Positions 8,947 through 17,720 of a stretch of 64,000 bases of DNA are shown here, in pieces. The notes beneath the pieces are model-generated. The model was not told where the DNA came from, ran no database searches, and was given only the letters and a program-made list of their open reading frames with translations. The stretch's first letter is position 1, and every line of letters starts with the position of its first letter. Source of the DNA: Stenomitos frigidus_A (GTDB lineage: Bacteria; Cyanobacteriota; Cyanobacteriia; Leptolyngbyales; Leptolyngbyaceae); NCBI RefSeq assembly GCF_963877135.1, contig NZ_CAWNSW010000105.1:124001-188000 (forward strand), read 5' to 3'. The translations under genes were made by a program, and so were the position numbers.

Positions 8947-9369
8947 CTAAGAACTGACTAAAAGTTTGTCTAAAATCTGATGGCTCAGCGACTCGACCTG
9001 CTGTTCCAGGGTTTGCATGGCTTCTTGCTTCTGCTGGTCAAGTTCGCGCTGCACCTGCTCTCGTTGGGCTTGAGCCTCCTGCTGTGCAGCCGCAATCTGC
9101 TGATCAGCAAGCGCTTGCGCTTCGGCCTGCGCAGTGGCGATCGTTTGTTGGTATTGCTTGCGAGTTGTCGCCAATTCTTGCTCGTACTGCGTCGCTAGAT
9201 GCTCAGCTTTTGCCAGTCGTTCACGTGCTTCCGTTTCGTTCGTGCGAATGTAATCGCTGCGGTCTTCGATTGCTTTTGTCAACGGCTTATAGAACACCGC
9301 ATTCAAAAGGACAACCAGGAGAAGGAACTGAACTGCCATCAGCGGCAGAGTGGCATCAAAATCAAACAT
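8947..9369 (-). CDS. atpF2: ATP synthase Fo subunit b' (photosynthetic type)
   Basis: Second, divergent stalk subunit found in photosynthetic bacteria and plastids (also called AtpG). The start is the ATG at 9367-9369 (MFDFDATLPLMAVQFLLL), the conserved beginning. The 33-codon upstream extension runs through spacer DNA and is rejected. One membrane helix covers about residues 8-28, followed by a Gln/Ala/Glu-rich coiled coil to residue 140. It lies between atpE and atpF, as usual. Presence of both b and b' supports an oxygenic phototroph. Confidence 0.95.
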   Translation of the reverse strand: MFDFDATLPLMAVQFLLLVVLLNAVFYKPLTKAIEDRSDYIRTNETEARERLAKAEHLATQYEQELATTRKQYQQTIATAQAEAQALADQQIAAAQQEAQAQREQVQRELDQQKQEAMQTLEQQVESLSHQILDKLLVSS

Positions 9370-9509
9370 TGTCTTGGGGTTGAGTGGAGATTTTTCCTTA
9401 CTTGGCAATGGGTAATTGGTCATTGGCAATGGATTGAAATCGCTTACCGTTGACCAATTACCGATCACCCAATGGCTGTAAACCGCTTTTATTGCTTGAG
9501 CGAGAGCGC

Positions 9510-9755
9510 TTAAGCGAACGGATTAGCAAACAGAAGCACCAGCGCGATCACCAAACCGTAGATGGTGAGGGACTCCATGAACGCCAGGGTCAGCAGAAGC
9601 GTACCGCGAATTTTGCCTTCTGCTTCGGGTTGACGCGCAATCCCTTCGACTGCCGAGCCAGAGGCATTACCCTGACCGATACCAGGACCGATCGCGGCTA
9701 GACCAATCGCCAGAGCAGCAGCCAGAACAGATGCAGCTTGAACTAATGGATCCAT
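9510..9755 (-). CDS. atpE: ATP synthase Fo subunit c
   Basis: Proteolipid that forms the proton-driven c-ring (AtpH in plastid naming). At 81 residues it makes two membrane helices joined by the polar RQPE loop (41-44). The essential proton-carrying Glu61 is present in helix two (LAFMESLTIYG). Helix one has the glycine-rich AIGPGIGQGNASG motif for tight helix packing. A Glu without sodium-site polar partners indicates H+ coupling. The start MDPLVQAASV is the conserved one. Confidence 0.98.
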   Translation of the reverse strand: MDPLVQAASVLAAALAIGLAAIGPGIGQGNASGSAVEGIARQPEAEGKIRGTLLLTLAFMESLTIYGLVIALVLLFANPFA

Positions 9756-9889
9756 GATGTCTTTTCCTTTAGATAGTAAACAAATCGAACGGGGTAGAGC
9801 TTTCAGCTTGCGCCCACCATGACAGTCATGGGTGATTCAACCTCAGTCTCTCACCCAACAGCGAGCAAGCTGAAAGTTAAAAGCGAAAT

Positions 9890-10645
9890 CTAGGCGTGCT
9901 CCTCGTGCTCGTCTCCATGACCCTCAAGTGCTTCATGTATGTAAGCACCCGCAAGCGTCGCAAAGACCAGCGCCTGAATCGCACTCGTAAACAAGCCCAA
10001 CAGCATGACGGGCAAGGGCACAAACAACGGCACCAGCAGCACCAACACTGCTACGACTAACTCGTCTGCCAGGATGTTACCGAACAGACGGAAGCTAAGC
10101 GAGAGCGGTTTGGTAAAATCTTCCAAAATCGCGATCGGCAGCAGGATGGGCGTTGGTTGTACATACTTGGCAAAGTAGCCCAACCCTTTCCGGCTGAAAC
10201 CAGCGTAAAAATACGCCAGAGAGACTAACAGTGCCAGCGCCACCGTTGTATTAATGTCGTTGGTTGGAGCGGCGAGTTCACCTTCAGGTAGCTTAATCAG
10301 CTTCCAGGGAACCAGTGCACCCGACCAATTGGAGACAAAAATGAATAAAAAGAGCGTGCCAATGAAGGGCACCCAGGGGCGATATTCCTTTTCGCCAAGC
10401 TGACTCTTGGCAAGGTCGCGCACAAATTCCAACGCATATTCCATCAGGTTTTGAATTCCTTTGGGAACACGTTGGATGTTGCGCGTCGCCGCGATCGAGG
10501 CAATCAGCAAGACCCCAATCACAATCCACGAAACCAGGAAAACCTGTCCATGAATTTTGAGGTTGCCAATCTGCCAGTAAAGGTGGTGCCCCACTTCGAG
10601 ACTAGCAAGCGGAAAAGCGTTAAGCGTTGGGAGAAAACTTAGCAT
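9890..10645 (-). CDS. atpB: ATP synthase Fo subunit a
   Basis: Membrane stator subunit providing the proton half-channels (AtpI in plastid naming). It has 251 residues and five to six hydrophobic helices. The essential arginine is Arg186 in LSLSFRLFGNILADE, next to the c-ring. The histidine-rich C-terminus GHGDEHEEHA is exposed. The 134-bp spacer to atpE contains no gene. Length and motifs are normal for cyanobacteria. Confidence 0.97.
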   Translation of the reverse strand: MLSFLPTLNAFPLASLEVGHHLYWQIGNLKIHGQVFLVSWIVIGVLLIASIAATRNIQRVPKGIQNLMEYALEFVRDLAKSQLGEKEYRPWVPFIGTLFLFIFVSNWSGALVPWKLIKLPEGELAAPTNDINTTVALALLVSLAYFYAGFSRKGLGYFAKYVQPTPILLPIAILEDFTKPLSLSFRLFGNILADELVVAVLVLLVPLFVPLPVMLLGLFTSAIQALVFATLAGAYIHEALEGHGDEHEEHA

Positions 10646-10713
10646 TAGACTTTGAGCGGTTTTCCCAAATTAAGGGGTTATTACAAAGGGCAAAATGCTT
10701 CAGACCCGATCGA

Positions 10714-11133
10714 CTAGCGAGAGTCAGGCAGTAGCAAGAGGCGCAGGGTGTAAACAATGAGCGTTGCCTTGTAGGTCAGAAAACCTAAAAAGATTGGTAG
10801 TACCTCTAGCTGATTCCATTGAGTTGCTACTATAATCAGCCCAATAAAAATCGCAAGCTGGGACTTACCGACCTGGCTCTTTTCCTTGCCAAGTTGCTCA
10901 ACGTTTCTAGCCAACACTTTCAAGTAAACCACACCTGTGCACGCTCCAAGTAAATAATTCAGAGCAATGTTGACGGGGTAGAAAGCCCAAACAGTGATGA
11001 AAATTATCCCTGTCAGAACCAGCGTCGTGACCAACAACTCTTTCTGAAGCTGGTAGTACTCCTGCATAGAAGCAGTTAACTCCACTGGGAGCTCGCTGGG
11101 TATAGAGGACGTCCCCGTTTCAGGTGTTTGCAT
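10714..11133 (-). CDS. atpI: ATP synthase subunit I (Atp1)
   Basis: First gene of the atp cluster. This 139-residue small membrane protein has four hydrophobic segments (for example LLVTTLVLTGIIFITVWAFY at about 34-53). It resembles the Atp1/UncI assembly factors, which help c-ring assembly and possibly Mg2+ supply but are not part of the finished enzyme. The N-terminus is polar (ETGTSSIPSELPVEL). The sequence is poorly conserved across the family, so position directly upstream of atpB is a strong part of the assignment. The operon promoter should lie in 11134-11306. Confidence 0.88.
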   Translation of the reverse strand: MQTPETGTSSIPSELPVELTASMQEYYQLQKELLVTTLVLTGIIFITVWAFYPVNIALNYLLGACTGVVYLKVLARNVEQLGKEKSQVGKSQLAIFIGLIIVATQWNQLEVLPIFLGFLTYKATLIVYTLRLLLLPDSR

Positions 11134-11306
11134 AAATCAAAGTCGTCGCCTGTTACTAAAGCCGTATGTGCGTCACAAAAGAACTCAACGATCGCAAGAT
11201 TCTGTCAAAGAAGCTCTGTAATTGATGAGCCCCAGGCACCCATAGACTGACCTGAGAACGATGTCATCATATCACGCAGAGAGTAATAATACTTAATGAC
11301 GTGACG

Positions 11307-12518
11307 TTAAGCTGGGGTTAAAAGAATTAAGCGTTGTTCCCAGAGTGAGCGCACTTGAGCTAGGTCAACGCCAACGTCAGAAAGCAATGCACGCACGGTT
11401 TTACGGTGTGATGACGTCAATGTAGGCGTGTTCGCATCGCAGGCTTTAAGAAGCGCAAAGGCCTCTTCACTCAAATTCACAATTTGATAGTCTTCGTTGA
11501 ATAAACAGCGGCTTTCCCACCCGTCCATGCAGGGGTTGCGATCGGGGATCGCGCTCAGCAATGCCTCATCGGAGTACCAGTCGTTTTTGGGTAAGGGTGA
11601 ACGACCCAGGAAAAACTCGTAGTGAGTAATCGCACTGGGGTTGAGCAATTCGATCAACCGATAGCGCTGGCGATCGCTCAGTCCTTCCGTTCGCTTCATT
11701 AACTCCGGTGCTTTGTCTAGTAATGCTTCCAGCGACCAATTACGTGGATTGGAGAAGCCAAGAAACTCCAGCCCAGACGTTTCAATGAGATCAAAAAGGG
11801 TGTCGATCGTGTAGTCAATCTCTTGAGGATGAACGTACATATCGGCAAAGTTTTCGTCACGCTGGTTTTCTAGCGACCAACGCTCTTTCTCTCGCTGTAC
11901 GAGTCGATTGTCTTCGGGCAGTGCTGCAAAAATCTGACGCCCAACTTTTACCCCATCTTTATAGTCACCACGCCGATCGCCCTGGAGAAGCGCGATCGCC
12001 TCTTGCATTAACGTAATTTCCCAGCGTCCCAAGGCGGCATAGACAAAGATGTGCATAATGCCACCCGGAGCCAGCTTTGCCGCCAAGGACTGAATGCCCC
12101 GAATCGGGTCAGGAAGGTGATGCAGTACGCCAACGGAGTTAATCAGGTCAAACTCACCGGGAAGCTGGTCAGCATCGTAAAGACTCAGGTGGTGAAACTC
12201 GACGCGATCGGCTCCTGATCGCTGGCAACGCTCTTTCGCAACGGCTAAGGCTCCTGCACTGAGATCGATCGCCGTAATCTGCGCCTTGGGATTTAGATGC
12301 ACTAAATATTCTGTACCCACACCTGTCCCGCAGCCTGCATCCAGAATGCGCGGATCATCCTTCTCAGGTTTTCGTCCTGTACAAAAACTGTACGCGGCTA
12401 GCCAATTCCAGCGCCAGTTGTAGCCAGGAGGTGGCTCGTCTAGTAACGGTTCGGGGGGAAACGGATAGGTGTCGTAGAGTTTGGCGACAGCAGCACTAAC
12501 GGCTTGAGAATCTGGCAT
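11307..12518 (-). CDS. Class I SAM-dependent methyltransferase
   Basis: A 403-residue protein with an N-terminal Rossmann methyltransferase domain. SAM-binding motif I is ILDAGCGTGVG (about residues 58-68), followed by an acidic ITAIDLS strand-end and LINSVGVLHHLPDP. The C-terminal 150 residues are a conserved extension ending in a helical region. I chose the ATG at 12516-12518 (MPDSQAVSAAVAKLYDTYPFPPEP), because the YDTYPFPPEP start is typical of this cyanobacterial group and the further upstream frame overlaps the divergent gene. The substrate is unknown. It shares a 111-bp divergent promoter region with the small gene at 12630. Confidence 0.88.
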   Translation of the reverse strand: MPDSQAVSAAVAKLYDTYPFPPEPLLDEPPPGYNWRWNWLAAYSFCTGRKPEKDDPRILDAGCGTGVGTEYLVHLNPKAQITAIDLSAGALAVAKERCQRSGADRVEFHHLSLYDADQLPGEFDLINSVGVLHHLPDPIRGIQSLAAKLAPGGIMHIFVYAALGRWEITLMQEAIALLQGDRRGDYKDGVKVGRQIFAALPEDNRLVQREKERWSLENQRDENFADMYVHPQEIDYTIDTLFDLIETSGLEFLGFSNPRNWSLEALLDKAPELMKRTEGLSDRQRYRLIELLNPSAITHYEFFLGRSPLPKNDWYSDEALLSAIPDRNPCMDGWESRCLFNEDYQIVNLSEEAFALLKACDANTPTLTSSHRKTVRALLSDVGVDLAQVRSLWEQRLILLTPA

Positions 12519-12629
12519 GGCACACACTATTGCAGCGATCTTGAGTGTACCGAATAGAGTAGCGCTTACCTGCTTATGATTATGGCAGGAGTGCATAAGC
12601 GCTCGACGCTTTTCCCAGTAAAGATAGCC

Positions 12630-12815
12630 ATGACAGAAATTATTTTTTTGGTGGAAGACGATCCAGACGGTGGTTACGTTGCGAGAGCGATCGGGGAATC
12701 TATTTTTACGCAAGCTGAAAGCATCAAAGAATTAGAAGCACTGGTAAGAGATGCCGTTCAGTGCCATTATCCCGACCAACAACGCTGCTCTAACATGATT
12801 CGTCTAGTTCTCTAA
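12630..12815 (+). CDS. Short HicB-like (DUF1902-type) antitoxin-like protein
   Basis: A 61-residue protein starting MTEIIFLVEDDPDGGYVARA, the hallmark of a small cyanobacterial HicB/DUF1902-like family often paired with a HicA-like toxin. The fold is a partial RNase-H-like sheet (ESIFTQAESIKELEALVRDAVQ). The start is the ATG at 12630; the 18 upstream codons lack similarity. Family members usually continue past IRLHF for about ten residues, while this one ends at IRLVL, so the C-terminus looks clipped. No toxin gene follows; instead it converges on, and overlaps by 4 bp, the opposite-strand gene at 12812. Likely an orphan or degenerate antitoxin. Confidence 0.7.
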   Translation: MTEIIFLVEDDPDGGYVARAIGESIFTQAESIKELEALVRDAVQCHYPDQQRCSNMIRLVL

Positions 12816-13480
12816 TCCCAATACAAATGGAGAGCCTGCTTCTGCTGAAGACAATCTGCCAACGTTTGAATATTTCCTTGTGGCACGCCGTTTTCATCTG
12901 CTTCAATTTCACCGCGATCGGCTAGTTCGCCTAACCACTCGTTCTCAGTCTCAAAAGCAATGCGGTTGATTAGTTCTGCAAACATTTCCGCTTGTTGTCG
13001 AGTAATCGGTTCTAAGAAAGCAGCGTTAAGGCTTGCAGTACCAGCATAAAGAATCTCAAACGGGCAATGATGATAGATTTCTGCCAACGTATCCTGCACT
13101 TCTCGAAGAGCATCTTCTTCCCTGTCCCAGCTATTGTGTGTGCCGACACGCTCACAAGCAGGAATTGCCAGTGCGGGCATTTGGGGAATGGCGAAGAGAC
13201 TACCCGTACCATTTATCCACAGCCGAATATCGCGTCCATGACATAAACGCCACGCTTGCTCAACGCTATCCCTGTTTGCCTTCGTCTTTAAGTGAGCAGC
13301 AAACACATCGGACTCTTTGAAGGCACCCTCTTTTAACCTGCCTTTTTGCCATCCTTGCCAACTTTGTCCATTCACAGTAAGAGTGACAGGGTGAAGGTCA
13401 TCATCACCTAAAATTGAGCGCACAAAGGATTCGGTATTTTCAGGGGTCATGCCGTCTAGGGTTGTACAAGGTTTAAACAA
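12812..13480 (-). CDS. Hypothetical protein
   Basis: A 222-residue soluble protein of no family I recognise. It is acidic, with two tryptophan-rich stretches (GQSWQGWQKGRLKEG near 43-57 and GRDIRLWINGTGS near 87-99). No signal peptide, membrane span or known catalytic motif is visible. The likely start is either 13480 or the ATG ten codons later (MTPENTESFV). The frame is intact and long, and the codon use resembles its neighbours, so it is probably expressed. It converges with the HicB-like gene with a 4-bp overlap. Confidence 0.65.
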   Translation of the reverse strand: MFKPCTTLDGMTPENTESFVRSILGDDDLHPVTLTVNGQSWQGWQKGRLKEGAFKESDVFAAHLKTKANRDSVEQAWRLCHGRDIRLWINGTGSLFAIPQMPALAIPACERVGTHNSWDREEDALREVQDTLAEIYHHCPFEILYAGTASLNAAFLEPITRQQAEMFAELINRIAFETENEWLGELADRGEIEADENGVPQGNIQTLADCLQQKQALHLYWD

Positions 13481-13831
13481 CGTGCAGTATGCGTTCCATT
13501 CACCGAAATCGATCGAGCCACAGACTACCGTTTCTGCACTCGACGAAGATTTGTAACAAAACGTTTGTGCCTTCTCAGGAGCGTTACCTCCATCCCCTAT
13601 GATCGGACGATACAGTGAGCGATCGCGTCTACATACTTTTTAATCAACGAGTCTTGAGGCTCGAATCGTTCTAACCTAAATATTGAACTGGTAGACCCTG
13701 TGCCGTCATTAGATTCGAGCCCTAACTAGATGCTTTTTCCTTAAAAGGCAAGGGCTTTGGGATGGTTGCCAGGTGCCGCTCTGGTCAGATTTAACACAGT
13801 CACGATCCGTTAAAGGGAGCTTTTGAAATCA
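13481..13831. promoter_or_regulatory. apcE upstream region
   Basis: A 351-bp gene-free stretch that must hold the apcE promoter and leader. A 10-bp inverted repeat (GGCTCGAATC at 13658-13667, complement at 13712-13721) spans 64 bp. A purine-rich ribosome-binding site, AAAGGGAG, lies at about 13812-13819, 12 bp before the ATG. No -10/-35 pair can be fixed by eye. Confidence 0.5.
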
Positions 13832-16800
13832 ATGAGTGTTAAAGCAAGTGGTGGAAGCTCGGTCGCCCGTCCGAACCTTTATCAAACTGTCCCGGTTGCA
13901 ACGATCTCCCAGGCTGAACAGCAGGATCGTTTCTTGGGTCGCGGTGAATTGGACGAGTTGGCTCGTTATTTCAGTTCCGGAGCAACGCGCCTCGAAATCG
14001 CTGAAACGCTGACTCAAAATTCTGAAATCATTGTGTCGCGTGCTGCTAACCGCATTTTTGTTGGCGGTTCACCGATGGCGTTTTTGGAAAAACCCCAGGA
14101 AGAGCCTGCCCTGGTAGCAGCTGGTGGTGGTGCGATGAGTACCAGTGAATCGATGAAGCTAGGTACTGCGACGTACGTGGGCTCTGGTGGTGGCTTTTTG
14201 GATGGAATTAAATCGCTCTTCAGTGTCAGCGGTGGTGCCACTCCAGCGAGCTTCCGTCCGATTAACGTGGCGCGTTATGGCCCCAGCAACATGGCGAAGT
14301 CCCTGCGGGATTTGAGCTGGTTCTTGCGCTATGTGACTTACGCGATCGTGGCGGGAGATCCAAATATTATTGCTGTCAATACTCGCGGGCTGCGGGAAAT
14401 CATTGAACGCGCCTGCTCTGGTGATGCGACGATCGTGGCGCTACAAGAAATGAAGTCGGCTAGTCTCGGCTATTTCCGTCGTGGTGAAGCATCGGCGACG
14501 ATTGTGGCGGAATATTTCGATGTCTTAATCACCGAGTTTAAAGCACCGACCCCATCGACTAAGCTGCGCCAGCGCTCCGCTACTGATTTGCAAGGTTTGG
14601 CACTGCCCCAAATCTACTTCAACGCCTCAGAGCGTCGTCCTAAATTCGTGATGAAGCCGGGGCTCTCAGCGTCTGAGAAAAATGATGTGGTCAAAGCAGC
14701 CTATCGGCAGGTGTTTGAGCGCGATATTACCCGTGCTTATTCCCTCAGCATTTCGGACTTGTCTTCAAAGGTGAAGAATGGCGAGATCTCCATGAAGGAG
14801 TTCATGCGTTGCCTCGCCAAGTCTCCGCTGTACCGCAAAAACTTCTACGAACCTTACATCAACAGCCGAGCGTTGGAGCTGGCTTTCCGCCATATTTTGG
14901 GGCGTGGTCCCAGTTCGCGCGAAGAAGTGCAAATCTACTTCTCGATCGTCTCTAAAGGTGGTTTACCCGCACTCGTTGATGCGCTGGTTGATTCTAAAGA
15001 GTACGCGGACTACTTTGGTGAAGAGACGGTGCCCTATCTGCGCGGTTTGGGTCAAGAAGCGCAAGAATGCCGCAACTGGGGACCGCAGCAAGATCTGTTT
15101 AACTACAGCGCGCCGTTCCGCAAGATTCCTCAATTCCTTGTCACCTTTGCGAACTACGATCGCCCTCTGCCCGACCAGCATGTCTACGGCTCTGGCAACG
15201 ATCCACTGGAAATCCAGTTTGGTGCGATCTTCCCGAAAGAGACCAAAAACCCCAGCGCCAGCCCAGCACCGTTTGGCAAAGACACCCGCCGGATTTTAAT
15301 CAACCAGGGCGCAGGCATCAACAACCAGCTCAGCAATCCTGGTGCACGCGGCGTGGCTCCCGGTTCACTGGGTCCCAAAGTGTTCAAACTTGATCAACTG
15401 CCCAGCTATGTCAGCGGCAGTGGCAAAGGTCGGCGCAAAACCAACACCCAGGGTATTAGCACCAAGTTCTCTGAGAGCTCTACGCAGGCAGTGATTAATG
15501 CTGCTTATTTGCAAGTATTTGGGCGTGCTGTTTACGACGGTCAACGCTTGAAGGTGGATGAAATCAAGCTGGAAAATGGCGAAATCACCCTCCGCGAGTT
15601 TGTGCGTCGCTTGGCGAAATCCAACTTGTTCCGATCGCTTTACTGGACGCCGCTGTATGTGACGAAGGCAGTCGAATACATCCATCGTCGCTTGCTGGGT
15701 CGCCCCACGTACGGCCGCCAGGAAATCAACAGCTACTTTGATATCTGTGCCAAGAAGGGTTTCTATGCACTCATTGATGCGTTGATCGATAGTAAGGAAT
15801 ACAGCGATGCCTTCAATGAAGACACGGTGCCTTACGAACGCTATGTAACCCCCGCTGGCTTATCACAGCGCAATGCTCGTCTTGGCAGCCTGGGAGAGAA
15901 AGGCGGTCGAGTCGATAAAGAAGAAACACCTCGCTTTATCGAATTGGGTACTGTTACAGAAAACCGTTCCGCTCCTAGCATTGAGTTCCGTGCAAATCAG
16001 GGCGTTAGCAAGAAGCGTGAGCAAACAAAAATCTTCAAGCTGACCGGGCTAGAAGACAAGATGACGCTTACGATTCTGATTGGTGCTGCCTACCGTCAAG
16101 TGTTTGAGCGCGACATTGCCCCCTATATCCTCGAGAACGAATTTTCGGTGCTGGAGAGCAAGCTAAGCAATGGCGAAATCAATCTCAAAGAGTTCATTGA
16201 GGGCTTGGGTTGCTCCAGCCTTTACATCAAGGAGTTCTACACGCCCTACCCCAACACGAAAGTGATTGAACTGGGTACCAAGCACTTCCTGGGTCGTGCA
16301 CCGTTGGATCAGGCAGAAATCCGCAAGTACAACCAGCTGTTGGCAACAAACGGCCTCAAAGCCTTTATCGGTGCCCTGGTAAACGGAGCTGAATATGCTC
16401 ACGCATTCGGTGAAGACACCGTTCCGTACAATCGTTTCCTGACGTTGCCTGCTGCGAACTACCCGAATACCCAAACGTTGTACAACACGCTGACGAAGCA
16501 AAACAAAGAGCTGGTTGTACCAAGCTTTGAAACTGTTAAGTCGCGTTTGGATAATTCAACGCTGCCTTTGAGCAGTAAGGCTTTGGCCGATATGGCGACT
16601 CAGGCGAAACAAACGGAACTAAACAAGCAACAGTTGGTTGGCTTGGGCCGCTCTAGCAATGCCGATGCTCTGTCGATCGAGTCCAGTGTAGAGGCAACTC
16701 ATCGCAAACCTGCCCGCATCTACCGCCTGCACTCCAGCATGTCTCAGGCTGAGATGGCGCTGGTCGTGAACGCGCTCTATGGTCAGGTGATGGACATCTC

Positions 16801-17185
16801 TGGCGAACAGATGCCAGAGGAGGATCGTCACGCGGAGCTAGAACGCCAGCTCTACAGCCGCGTACTCTCTGTGCGGGAGTTTGTACGGACGCTGGCCAGC
16901 TCTGGCAGCTACAGCCATCGCTTCTGTCTGGCTTATCCCCAGCCTAAAGTGGTTGAACTGTTGTTCCGTCACTTGCTGGGTCGTGCGCCTGCCACTCAGG
17001 ATGAACGCGAGCAGTACGAGCAGTTGCTGGCGACCGGTGGGCTGAAGGCAACAGTTGACGCGATCGTCGATAGTGCGGAATACAGTCGCTACTTTGGCGA
17101 AGATGTGGTGCCTTACAAGCGCGTCTCCGCACTAGCCGTAAATGACCTTGATAGCGTGAAGGTAGAAGCAGATCTGGTGAAATAA
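13832..17185 (+). CDS. apcE: Phycobilisome core-membrane linker ApcE (LCM)
   Basis: Terminal energy emitter and scaffold of the phycobilisome core, anchoring it to the thylakoid near photosystem II. The start is the ATG at 13832 (MSVKASGGSSVARPNLYQTV), three codons after an in-frame TTG. It has 1117 residues. The N-terminal phycobiliprotein-like domain has the PB-loop insertion (about 80-145) and the chromophore cysteine Cys195 (IIERACSGDATIV). Four linker repeats follow, beginning near SASEKNDVVKAAYRQVF, TQAVINAAYLQVFGR, MTLTILIGAAYRQVF and QAEMALVVNALYGQV. Four repeats are the pattern of pentacylindrical cores, as in Nostoc, versus three for tricylindrical cores. Usually apcA-apcB-apcC follow; here they do not, and a terminator closes the gene. 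Confidence 0.98.
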   Translation: MSVKASGGSSVARPNLYQTVPVATISQAEQQDRFLGRGELDELARYFSSGATRLEIAETLTQNSEIIVSRAANRIFVGGSPMAFLEKPQEEPALVAAGGGAMSTSESMKLGTATYVGSGGGFLDGIKSLFSVSGGATPASFRPINVARYGPSNMAKSLRDLSWFLRYVTYAIVAGDPNIIAVNTRGLREIIERACSGDATIVALQEMKSASLGYFRRGEASATIVAEYFDVLITEFKAPTPSTKLRQRSATDLQGLALPQIYFNASERRPKFVMKPGLSASEKNDVVKAAYRQVFERDITRAYSLSISDLSSKVKNGEISMKEFMRCLAKSPLYRKNFYEPYINSRALELAFRHILGRGPSSREEVQIYFSIVSKGGLPALVDALVDSKEYADYFGEETVPYLRGLGQEAQECRNWGPQQDLFNYSAPFRKIPQFLVTFANYDRPLPDQHVYGSGNDPLEIQFGAIFPKETKNPSASPAPFGKDTRRILINQGAGINNQLSNPGARGVAPGSLGPKVFKLDQLPSYVSGSGKGRRKTNTQGISTKFSESSTQAVINAAYLQVFGRAVYDGQRLKVDEIKLENGEITLREFVRRLAKSNLFRSLYWTPLYVTKAVEYIHRRLLGRPTYGRQEINSYFDICAKKGFYALIDALIDSKEYSDAFNEDTVPYERYVTPAGLSQRNARLGSLGEKGGRVDKEETPRFIELGTVTENRSAPSIEFRANQGVSKKREQTKIFKLTGLEDKMTLTILIGAAYRQVFERDIAPYILENEFSVLESKLSNGEINLKEFIEGLGCSSLYIKEFYTPYPNTKVIELGTKHFLGRAPLDQAEIRKYNQLLATNGLKAFIGALVNGAEYAHAFGEDTVPYNRFLTLPAANYPNTQTLYNTLTKQNKELVVPSFETVKSRLDNSTLPLSSKALADMATQAKQTELNKQQLVGLGRSSNADALSIESSVEATHRKPARIYRLHSSMSQAEMALVVNALYGQVMDISGEQMPEEDRHAELERQLYSRVLSVREFVRTLASSGSYSHRFCLAYPQPKVVELLFRHLLGRAPATQDEREQYEQLLATGGLKATVDAIVDSAEYSRYFGEDVVPYKRVSALAVNDLDSVKVEADLVK

Positions 17186-17250
17186 GCTTGTTCTGCTTGG
17201 TCACTGCCGGGTCGTTAATCAGTTTAGTTGGTTAAACATACCTGACGTTC

Positions 17251-17286
17251 TCCCTCGATCGAGCCTTCGATCGGGGGATTTCTTTT
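17251..17286 (+). terminator. Rho-independent terminator of apcE
   Basis: A 12-bp stem (TCCCTCGATCGA / TCGATCGGGGGA, one G-U pair) with loop GCCT, followed by a T-rich run (TTTCTTTT). It lies 66 bp after the apcE stop codon. The stem contains the HIP1-like core CGATCG. Confidence 0.85.
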
Positions 17287-17345
17287 AGTTCAGGATATTG
17301 GGGATGACCTGGGGCAGTTAACGCAACTTACAACGGAGAGAGCAG

Positions 17346-17456
17346 ATGGAACCATTGAATGGTGTAGACATGGTTTTAGGAGGATTAGCGATCGCCATTT
17401 TTGCGAGTGGGCTTTTGATGCTGGTGTTGGGAGCCTGGTCTGCAAGGGATAAATGA
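17346..17456 (+). CDS. 36-residue single-span membrane peptide
   Basis: Small open frame with a good ribosome-binding site (GGAGAGAG about 8 bp before the ATG). It encodes MEPLNGVDMVL, then one hydrophobic helix of about 20 residues (GGLAIAIFASGLLMLVLGAW) and a basic end SARDK. The size and plan match the tiny subunits of photosystems, cytochrome b6f and NDH-1 complexes, but it matches none that I can name with confidence. It comes after the apcE terminator, so it has its own promoter or depends on read-through. It could be a chance frame; the strong Shine-Dalgarno and clean membrane helix favour a real gene. Confidence 0.5.
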   Translation: MEPLNGVDMVLGGLAIAIFASGLLMLVLGAWSARDK

Positions 17457-17602
17457 ACCGATGGCTCTTTAGTATTCATACCGTGTTGCGAGGGTAGTTT
17501 TGCTAACTGCGACGACCAGTCATTGGGCGTATGGGTCTGTAATTCAGCACTCCAACGATGATCGTATTACATCGATTTCAAGATGAGACTTAGGACTGAC
17601 GC

Positions 17603-17617
17603 AAACCTTGGAGGTTT
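17603..17617. repeat. 15-bp palindrome, variant copy
   Basis: AAACCTTGGAGGTTT, one base off the consensus AAACCTCSGAGGTTT. It is preceded by ACTGACGC and followed by TAACCGGAAATCAACC, a right flank that resembles those of the copies at 18038 and 19477. Confidence 0.75.
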
Positions 17618-17649
17618 TAACCGGAAATCAACCATCGCCAGAGATGTTA

Positions 17650-17682
17650 GACCTCCGAGGTTTTGAAAACCTCGGAGGTCTT
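17650..17682. repeat. Long palindrome of the CCTCCGAGG family
   Basis: A perfect inverted repeat with 16-bp arms (AGACCTCCGAGGTTTT and complement) around a single G. The related arrangement at 24481-24513 has 15-bp arms with the two core halves in the opposite phase. Confidence 0.85.
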
Positions 17683-17720
17683 GCCTAGCTCTAAAATAAA
17701 GGGTGGGCATTGCTTGATGC

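Larger units (their letters stand above)
17457..17720. other. Gene-free spacer with palindromic repeats
   Basis: No coding frame is seen. The segment contains the first two copies of the AAACCTCGGAGGTTT-type palindrome family, at 17603-17617 and 17650-17682, and marks the left border of the accessory island. Confidence 0.5.

Noticed and set aside
12519..12713. N-terminal extension of the methyltransferase by 65 residues
   Set aside because: It would overlap the divergent HicB-like gene and lacks family similarity; the YDTYPFPPEP start fits better.
13658..13721. tRNA-like fragment with GATTCGAGCC near apcE
   Set aside because: Only a 10-bp inverted repeat is present; no cloverleaf, anticodon arm or acceptor stem can be drawn.
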